NCBI GenBank assembly: GCA_017860765.1 | Contig: JAGDMY010000104.1 | Span: 1 to 9,526, forward strand | DNA: 9,526 nucleotides | Direction of reading: 5' to 3' | Source of the DNA: Chloroflexota bacterium | Lineage (GTDB): Bacteria; Chloroflexota; Dehalococcoidia; Dehalococcoidales; UBA3254 | Made by a program: the position numbers and the translations under genes | Notes under the pieces: generated by a model | The model's input: the letters and a program-made list of their open reading frames with translations, nothing else | The model's database searches: none | Told to the model about the DNA's origin: nothing | Shown: piece by piece, positions 5,601-9,526 of the stretch | How the letters are laid out: each line of letters opens with the position of its first letter | How positions within the stretch are numbered: the stretch's first letter is position 1

Positions 5601-7100
5601 CGGGTAGTAGTGGCTTCCTGCAGCCCCCGCACCCATGAACCCCTCTTCCAGGATACCCTTCGCGAAGGCGGCCTGAATAAATACTTGTTTGAAATGGCCA
5701 ATATCCGCGACCAGTGTTCCTGGGTGCATGCCACTTTCATGCCGCAATCCACCGCCAAAGCCAAAGACCTGGTGCGGATGGCAGTCGCCCGCGCGGTCAC
5801 TTTATTGCCCCTGCACCAGCAGCGGGCGGAGGTCACCCGGCGCGCCCTGATAATCGGCGGCGGCCTGTCCGGCCTGACGGCTGCACAGGGCATTGCGGCC
5901 CAGGGTTTTGAAGCGGTCCTGGTCGAGAAGCAGAAAGAGCTGGGCGGCAATATGAAACGGATTTTCTTTACCGAACATCCCGGGGACCCGCAGGCTTACC
6001 TCTCCGATTTGATCCGGCAGGTGGAGTCCAACCCCAGGATTAAGATCTATACCGGGGCCAGCGTCAAGAAGATGTCCGGTTTCCTGGGTAACTATGTCAG
6101 CGAAATCGTCACCGGGGAGGGCGCAGCGGAGACTATCAAACACGGGGTGGTGATTATTGCCACCGGCGGGACCGAATACCGGCCCATCGAGTATCTCTAC
6201 GGCCAGTCCTCCAGGGTCCTGACCCAGCTGGAACTGGAGCAAAAACTGGTCGACAAATCACTGGACCTCAAGGCCCTGAAATCGGTGGCCATGATCCAAT
6301 GCGTCGGCTCCCGCGAGCCCGAGCACCTCTATTGCAGCCGGGTGTGCTGCAGCCAGGCTATCAATAACGCCATCAAGCTTAAAGAAGCCAATCCGGGGAT
6401 GGATATCTTTATCCTCTATCGCGATATCCGCAGCTATGGTATGCATGAGCTGCAATACCGGAAGGCCCGTGAAATGGGCATCACCTTCATCCGCTTCGAG
6501 GCCAATAAAAAACCTGAAGTGGCCCTGGATAACGGCAATCTGAAAATCCAGGTCCTGGATAAAACCCTGAACCGGGAGATAACGCTGCGTCCGGACCTGC
6601 TGGTCTTGAGCGCAGCTATCCGCCCGCAGATGGATGCCGGGGAGTTCGCCAGCCTTTTGAAGCTGCCGCTGACCCAGGAGAATTTCGTGATGGAAGCCCA
6701 TATGAAGCTCAGGCCCCTGGACCTGGTAAACGAAGGTATGTACCTGTGCGGACTGGTCCATGCCCCCAAGACCATGGCCGAGTCCATCGCGCAGGCCAAA
6801 GGGGCGGTATCCCGGGCTTTGACCGTTCTCTCCCAGCCCTACCTGATGGTGGGAGGAGTGGTTTCGGTGGTAGACCCCGAGAAGTGCGCCGCCTGCCTTA
6901 CCTGCGTACGCTCCTGTCCCTATGATGTGCCGCTCATTAATGAGGAAGGGGTAGCCTATATCGAACCGGCGGCCTGTCAGGGCTGCGGCATCTGTGCCAG
7001 CGTCTGCCCGCGGAAGGCTATTACCCTGCAGAATTACTCCGATGAGCAGGTGATGGCCAAGACCCGGGTACTGGTCGAGTCAGGGGCGGAGAAAAGCTGA
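2655..7100 (+). CDS. hdrA: HdrA-GltD/NfnB-HdrA triple-module flavoprotein
   Basis: A 1481-residue core flavoprotein, more than twice a methanogen HdrA. Module 1 (about 1-150): HdrA FAD site GGGITG at 16-21, the HdrA signature NDCSMC at 58-63, and ferredoxin motif C112/C115/C118/C122. Insert (about 155-565): GltD/NfnB-like, with N-terminal cysteines C162/C166/C170 and C205/C209/C213, FAD fold GSGPSG 263-268, NAD(P)H fold VGGGNVATDVARSARRLG from about 393, and AGGDA at 531-535. Module 1 resumes (about 620-910) with C623, C626, C629, C632, C635, C639 and a thiol motif YCSSVCC 734-740. Module 2 (about 922-1481): HdrA N-terminal domain with C929, C931, C964, C989, C1021; FAD fold GGGLSG 1068-1073; YCSRVCC 1226-1232; and a C-terminal double ferredoxin (C1411-C1421, C1441-C1451). 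AAGGA (2643-2647) lies 7 nt before the ATG. Likely role: accept NAD(P)H electrons at the insert and distribute them by flavin bifurcation. Domain calls are firm; direction and partners are inferred. Confidence 0.93.
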   Translation: MVEGNKKKIGAVMVVGGGITGMQSALDLANSGFKVYLIEKTSSIGGRMSQLDKTFPTNDCSMCMISPKLIEVAKHRNIELITNAEIESLEGQEGDFHARVLKKPRYIDIEKCSGCGDCVTACPVELKNEFEQGLSQRKAAYKRYPQAIPGAMAITKTARPPCKLTCPAGCNGQGYIALTSKGKYLEALNHIQQWIPIPASVGRICHHPCEQQCNRGQIDEPLGIAPIKAFVADTVRRKRAEGTIPPPEKPVIDPSKPRVAVIGSGPSGLACAYDLVKLGYPVTIFEAASRPGGQLQWAIPKYRLPKEVLEADIKDITDLGVELKLNAPIDGQLSLAQLKSQGYEAIYLAIGAGKSRSLDIPGIDRPGVLLALDFLKKVNEGQPVNLGQRVVVVGGGNVATDVARSARRLGVPEVHAFCLEARHEMPAHPWEIVESQIHNSWGPKEIFAKDGQVSGIEFMKCTSVFDKDRKFNPTYDPNVTTQIDCDTVIIAIGQATDLSAISRESRVKATRGGWLIADPLTLATDEEAVFAGGDAVSGPKSAVEAIGQGHEAAISIDRYLKGQDLKEDRVKAKEEPAPIPEGQHPRKKRVPMNMISLQQRTSSFAEINLGYSEEEAKREADRCLNCGMCSECLQCVAVCQAKAIDHTQKAEHLDIKVGSVVLAPGFDPFDARIKGEYGYGRLPNVVTSLEFERILSASGPYQGQVKRPSDGKHPLKIAWIQCVGSRDKSCGRDYCSSVCCMYATKEAIIAREHDSHIQPTIFYNDIRAYGKGFERYYESAKAKFGVRYINSLPSGVKELQKSHNLLLEYTAENGEKVQEEFDMVVLSIGLVPAAGTKELAEKVGIQLDKFGFCAGDEMQPGATARPGVYVAGAFSAPMDIPESVMSGSGAACLAGQAVHESRGTLVTEKIYPDEKDVTAEEPRVGVFICRCGTNIARVVNVPAVVEYAKTIPNVVHAEENLYTCSTDTQEKVIKAIKEKDLNRVVVASCSPRTHEPLFQDTLREGGLNKYLFEMANIRDQCSWVHATFMPQSTAKAKDLVRMAVARAVTLLPLHQQRAEVTRRALIIGGGLSGLTAAQGIAAQGFEAVLVEKQKELGGNMKRIFFTEHPGDPQAYLSDLIRQVESNPRIKIYTGASVKKMSGFLGNYVSEIVTGEGAAETIKHGVVIIATGGTEYRPIEYLYGQSSRVLTQLELEQKLVDKSLDLKALKSVAMIQCVGSREPEHLYCSRVCCSQAINNAIKLKEANPGMDIFILYRDIRSYGMHELQYRKAREMGITFIRFEANKKPEVALDNGNLKIQVLDKTLNREITLRPDLLVLSAAIRPQMDAGEFASLLKLPLTQENFVMEAHMKLRPLDLVNEGMYLCGLVHAPKTMAESIAQAKGAVSRALTVLSQPYLMVGGVVSVVDPEKCAACLTCVRSCPYDVPLINEEGVAYIEPAACQGCGICASVCPRKAITLQNYSDEQVMAKTRVLVESGAEKS

Positions 7101-7101
7101 T

Positions 7102-7533
7102 ATGGAAGAGAAATTCGAGCCTAATGTGGTCGCTTTCTGCTGCCACTATTGTGCCTATTCGGCAGCGGACCTGGCCGGTTCTATGCGCCTGGAATATTCG
7201 CCGAATGTGCGCATTATCAAACTGATGTGCACCGGCAAGGTGGACACTTTACATCTATTGAAGGCTTTTGAAGATGGAGCTGATGCGGTCTATGTGGCCG
7301 GCTGTGAGGAGGGGAGCTGTCATTTCCAGGAAGGCAACCTGCGGGCCAGGCAAAAAGTGGAACAAGCCAAAAGACTCCTGAAAGAACTGGGTATTGAACC
7401 CGAGCGTCTGGAAATGTACCACATTGCGGCCTCCAATTCGGTCTTATTCGCCAAAGCAGCCGATGAGATGACGGAGAGAGCCCGCAAATTGGGTCCCAAT
7501 CCGTTGAAAAAAGCAAGAGGTGAAGTCAAATGA
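7102..7533 (+). CDS. mvhD: MvhD-type [2Fe-2S] electron-transfer subunit
   Basis: Small iron-sulfur adaptor of the MvhD/FrhD family. In methanogens it carries electrons from hydrogenase to HdrA; in Moorella the homologue joins HdrABC to MetVF. It has 143 residues, the normal size. The conserved cysteines are C13, C14 and C17 (FCCHYCAYSAADLAG), C43 (MCTGKVD), and C68 and C73 (GCEEGSC), followed by the usual HFQEGN. No hydrogenase gene (mvhA/mvhG) accompanies it here, so the partner should be MetVF rather than a [NiFe] hydrogenase. It begins 1 nt after the hdrA stop, with GGAG at 7088-7091 as a somewhat distant ribosome site, and overlaps metV by 4 nt. Coupled translation with its neighbours suggests a fixed subunit ratio. 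Confidence 0.93.
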   Translation: MEEKFEPNVVAFCCHYCAYSAADLAGSMRLEYSPNVRIIKLMCTGKVDTLHLLKAFEDGADAVYVAGCEEGSCHFQEGNLRARQKVEQAKRLLKELGIEPERLEMYHIAASNSVLFAKAADEMTERARKLGPNPLKKARGEVK

Positions 7534-8222
7534 TAGTCGGGGAACGCAAGACCTTCGAGCAAATCTGGGACAGCGTCAAAGAGCTGAAGAGCGTGCTGGT
7601 GCTGGGCTGCGGCACCTGCGTCAGCGTCTGTCAGTCCGGAGGAGAAAAAGAGGTCGGCCTGTTGGCCAGCCAGCTGCGCATGAAAAGCCAACTGGAGGGG
7701 CGGGAGATAAAAATCGGTGAAGCTACCATCGAGCGCCAGTGCGACAGAGAATTCTTCGACTCCATCAAGGAGAAGTCCAGAGAATACGAAGCCATCCTCT
7801 CTATGGCCTGCGGCGCCGGGGTCCAATTTACGGCTGAGGTGCTCGAGCCCATGGCAGTAATTCCGGCCTTAAATACCCGCTTCATCGGTGTGGCTGTGCA
7901 GGAAGGCACCTGGTCAGAGCGCTGCCGTGCCTGTGGCAACTGTGTTCTGGCAGATTACGGCGGCATCTGCCCGATGACAATCTGCGCTAAAAGCCTGGTC
8001 AACGGGCCCTGCGGGGGCAGCAAGAATGGCAAATGCGAGGCGGGTCAGGAAAAAGACTGCGCCTGGGTCATGATCTATAACCGCCTTAAGCGCCAGAACC
8101 GCCTGGACAAGCTGAAGGCCCTGGCTCTACCCAGCGTTAAAGACTACAGCAAACAGACCCATCCGGGAACTCATACCAACGAGGCTTATCTCAAGCCGAA
8201 GATGGAGGAGAAAAGTGCCTAA
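7530..8222 (+). CDS. metV: MetV, iron-sulfur/zinc subunit of methylene-THF reductase
   Basis: MetV is the partner of MetF in acetogen-type methylenetetrahydrofolate reductases and feeds electrons to the MetF flavin. At 230 residues it is of usual length. It is cysteine-rich: CGTCVSVC (C27, C30, C34), C71, C94 in MACGAG, then the C-terminal cluster region C132, C135, C138, C147, C152, C161, C169 and C177, with the recognisable CRACGNC, GGICPMTICAKSLVNGPCGG and KDCAW stretches. This agrees with a zinc site plus iron-sulfur clusters, although I assign no cysteine to a given cofactor. GAGGTGA (7517-7523) lies 6 nt before its ATG, which overlaps the mvhD stop (ATGA). Its last 8 nt overlap metF. 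The basic, Lys-rich tail after about 185 is poorly conserved-looking. Confidence 0.9.
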   Translation: MIVGERKTFEQIWDSVKELKSVLVLGCGTCVSVCQSGGEKEVGLLASQLRMKSQLEGREIKIGEATIERQCDREFFDSIKEKSREYEAILSMACGAGVQFTAEVLEPMAVIPALNTRFIGVAVQEGTWSERCRACGNCVLADYGGICPMTICAKSLVNGPCGGSKNGKCEAGQEKDCAWVMIYNRLKRQNRLDKLKALALPSVKDYSKQTHPGTHTNEAYLKPKMEEKSA

Positions 8223-9099
8223 CAGCAAGCTCAAAGGGGCCTTCGATTCCGGTAAATTTGTGGTCACGGCCGAGGCCGGACCTTTAAAGGGAACGGACAC
8301 CACCGAATTGGAGGAGGTCGCCAAACTTTTAAAGGGCAAGGTGGACGCTGTCAATGTCACCGACCAGCAGAGCTCCGTGATGAGATTGGGTTCTCTGGCC
8401 GTTTGCCACCTTCTGAAGGGGTGGGGGATGGAACCGATTTTTCAATTGACGTGCCGGGATAGAAACCGCATCGCCCTCCAGTCCGATCTATTGAGCGGCT
8501 GGGTCCTGGGGGTTGAAAACTGCGTGGCGCTCACCGGGGATTTGCCCTCCTCAGGGGACCATCCTCAAGCCAAACCGGTCTATGACCTGGACTCCGTCTC
8601 CCTGCTTTCGGTCATCAAGGGGCTCAACGAAGGGCGCGATATGATGGGGACCGAACTTAAGGGCAAGACCGACTTCTTTGCCGGGGCGGTCGTCAATCCG
8701 GGAGCGGACACCGAAGCCTCCTATGAGCTGCAGCTTCTCAAGATGGAGAGAAAGATAGCTGCCGGAGCGCAATTTTTCCAGACCCAGGCCGTGTATGATC
8801 CGGTCCTGTTTTCTAAATTCATGAAGCGGGTCGAGCCTTATAAAGTCCCCGTTCTGGCCGGAGTGATCCCCCTGAAATCAGCCGGCATGGCCAAATTTAT
8901 GAATAAGAGCGTGGCCGGAGTCTGCGTGCCCCAGGCCATGATTGACAAGATTTCCAAGGCCGAAGATAAAGCCCGGACCGGCATCGAGATGTGCGCCGAA
9001 TTGATCAAGGAGCTCAAGGGGATGTGTCAGGGAGTGCATATCATGGCCATCGGCTGGGAAAAGAAAGTACCCCAGATCATCGAGGCAGCCGGAATATAA
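8215..9099 (+). CDS. metF: MetF, 5,10-methylene-tetrahydrofolate reductase catalytic subunit
   Basis: TIM-barrel flavoprotein that reduces methylene-THF to methyl-THF, the last step of the methyl branch before the corrinoid methyltransferase. Its 294 residues match the MetF family. Expected landmarks are present: the acid in FVVTAEAGP (E20, matching the catalytic Glu of E. coli MetF), NVTDQQ (47-52), QLTCRDRNR (77-85), VALTGD (104-109), and GAQFFQTQAVYD (184-195) with Gln189 near the folate site. It starts at a GTG, supported by GGAGG at 8204-8208 with 6-nt spacing, and overlaps metV by 8 nt. As in other MetVF enzymes, direct NADH use is doubtful, and electrons should arrive through MetV/MvhD. 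It is the last gene of the operon; no U-tailed terminator follows, only the palindromic repeat array. Confidence 0.94.
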   Translation: MPNSKLKGAFDSGKFVVTAEAGPLKGTDTTELEEVAKLLKGKVDAVNVTDQQSSVMRLGSLAVCHLLKGWGMEPIFQLTCRDRNRIALQSDLLSGWVLGVENCVALTGDLPSSGDHPQAKPVYDLDSVSLLSVIKGLNEGRDMMGTELKGKTDFFAGAVVNPGADTEASYELQLLKMERKIAAGAQFFQTQAVYDPVLFSKFMKRVEPYKVPVLAGVIPLKSAGMAKFMNKSVAGVCVPQAMIDKISKAEDKARTGIEMCAELIKELKGMCQGVHIMAIGWEKKVPQIIEAAGI

Positions 9100-9113
9100 G
9101 TCCACCCTTCTCC

Positions 9114-9196
9114 CTGGATACCGACTTGCGTCGGTATGGTGGCACTTCCATTCCGACGATTTTCTTCAACCCATTCCGGCGAAAGCCGGAATCCAG
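9114..9196. repeat. Paired-hairpin repeat, unit 1 (83 bp)
   Basis: This unit contains hairpin A, ATACCGAC-TTGC-GTCGGTAT (9118-9137), and hairpin B, ATTCCGGC-GAAA-GCCGGAAT (9173-9192), in inverted orientation, so the whole begins CTGGAT and ends ATCCAG. It starts 15 nt after the metF stop. It resembles REP/BIME-type or MITE-like intergenic elements. The hairpins could protect or shorten the 3' end of the operon mRNA. No T-tract follows either hairpin. Confidence 0.8.
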
Positions 9197-9227
9197 AAGC
9201 CTCATAGACCACGTATTCCTTCATTTC

Positions 9228-9310
9228 CTGGATACCGACTTGCGTCGGTATGGTGGTACTTCCATTCCGGCGATTTTTTTCAACCCATTCCGGCGAAAGC
9301 CGGAATCCAG
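9228..9310. repeat. Paired-hairpin repeat, unit 2 (83 bp)
   Basis: A second full unit of the same length as unit 1, differing from it at only three positions in the linker between the hairpins; both hairpins are identical. The start-to-start distance from unit 1 is 114 bp, with a 31-bp unrelated spacer (9197-9227). The near identity points to recent duplication or gene conversion. Confidence 0.8.
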
Positions 9311-9342
9311 AGGCCCAGGTATACCGCATTCTCCTTTTCTTT

Positions 9343-9368
9343 CTGGATACCGACTTGCGTCGGTATGG
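9343..9368. repeat. Paired-hairpin repeat, truncated unit 3 (hairpin A only)
   Basis: Hairpin A with its CTGG flank is intact and identical to units 1 and 2, but the sequence diverges right after the TATGG and no hairpin B follows. It starts 115 bp after unit 2 and keeps the array period. A 32-bp spacer (9311-9342) separates it from unit 2. Confidence 0.75.
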
Positions 9369-9385
9369 CTTTACATCAGGAATTC

Positions 9386-9414
9386 AGGGATGTTGACTTA
9401 CGTCGGGATAGTGG
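9386..9414. repeat. Decayed fourth hairpin-A copy
   Basis: Matches the first 29 bases of units 1 and 2 at 21 positions without gaps, sharing the GACTT, CGTCGG and GTGG blocks. One stem pair is lost and two become G-T wobbles, so the hairpin is weakened. It looks like a degenerate relic, 43 bp from the start of unit 3. Confidence 0.45.
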
Positions 9415-9448
9415 GTCCACTGCCTATTCAGAGGTAAAAATAAGCAAC

Positions 9449-9526
9449 TTAAGCTAGGGGCTGATGGCCGAGTTGCTCAGCTGAGCGCGGGGATTGCGGC
9501 CCCGGCGGCGCTGCCCGTTGGACCTG
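9449..9526. other. Unassigned GC-rich window edge with two short hairpins
   Basis: Composition shifts abruptly to very GC-rich from about 9457. GCTCAGCTGAGC (9475-9486) is a perfect palindrome, and CGGGG (9488-9492) can pair with CCCCG (9500-9504) around a 7-nt loop. It could be the start of an RNA gene or the end of a minus-strand protein. One minus frame is open from the window end to a TAA at 9449-9451, and the other two minus frames are also open for 15 or more codons. The window stops too early to decide. Confidence 0.25.

Noticed and set aside
2655..7100. The giant HdrA frame as an assembly or frameshift artefact joining separate genes
   Set aside because: The frame is open for 1481 codons, composition is even throughout, the joints fall between domains, and the GltD unit sits inside module 1 rather than at its end, which a simple lost stop codon would not produce.
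9114..9414. CRISPR array
   Set aside because: Repeats of 83 bp made of two different hairpins, only two full copies, no cas genes nearby, and the paired-hairpin design fits intergenic palindromic elements better.
8991..9437. Overlapping frames of 148 aa (+) and 100 aa (-) across the metF end and the repeats
   Set aside because: Their sequence is a translation of the palindromic repeats (recurring FRRKPESR or FRLSPEW peptides), and they overlap the well-supported metF.
9457..9526. A tRNA gene (Ala anticodon TGC, or a class II tRNA with a long variable arm)
   Set aside because: The anticodon-like arm is tempting, but position 32 is A and position 38 is G, the D loop would have only four bases, no T loop appears, and the acceptor 3' side is outside the window.
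9464..9526. A selenoprotein start: ATG at 9464 with an in-frame TGA at 9482 followed by a GC-rich hairpin
   Set aside because: The hairpin loop lies only about 8 nt after the TGA, too close for a typical bacterial SECIS; the frame before the TGA is six codons, and nothing recognisable follows.

Overview
The window reads as part of the chromosome of an anaerobe that uses the folate (methyl) branch of the Wood-Ljungdahl pathway. The six-gene block hdrC-hdrB-hdrA-mvhD-metV-metF has the composition of the electron-bifurcating methylene-tetrahydrofolate reductase cluster known from Moorella thermoacetica. Gene style (HdrA fused to a GltD-like flavoprotein), moderate-to-high GC and abundant palindromic intergenic repeats fit an uncultured Desulfobacterota- or Chloroflexota-type anaerobe. 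That placement is inference; no rRNA or other phylogenetic marker is present.

Layout: 36-530 (minus) is an orphan exported protein with a clear signal peptide and no family I recognise. 531-1199 has no protein gene of normal size but is dense in signals: a possible minus-strand promoter (607-635), a strong sigma70-type promoter (699-727) with a palindrome in its spacer, a roughly 255-nt transcript-like segment rich in nested complementary arms and ending in an intrinsic terminator (955-989), a likely operon promoter (1118-1146) and a perfect 16-bp palindrome directly before the hdrC ribosome binding site. 1200-9099 is the six-gene operon, with junctions of -4, +25, +1, -4 and -8 nt. 9114-9414 is an array of paired hairpin repeats: two complete 83-bp units, a half unit and a decayed half unit. 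9449-9526 is a very GC-rich edge that I cannot assign.

How the genes work together (family knowledge plus inference): MetF/MetV form the methylene-THF reductase, MvhD is the [2Fe-2S] electron relay, HdrA carries the flavins and clusters, HdrC is the iron-sulfur link and HdrB the terminal unit with two CCG cluster sites. Here HdrA is 1481 aa: two HdrA-type flavoprotein modules in tandem, with a whole GltD/NfnB-like NAD(P)H-binding module inserted in the first, between its two ferredoxin motifs. This suggests that the pyridine nucleotide site is built into HdrA, giving NAD(P)H-linked methylene-THF reduction coupled to a second HdrBC-bound or ferredoxin-type acceptor.

Most worth following up: the HdrA architecture; the structured RNA candidate upstream, with mutually exclusive pairings; and the downstream hairpin array, whose two hairpin types differ by compensatory base-pair changes.
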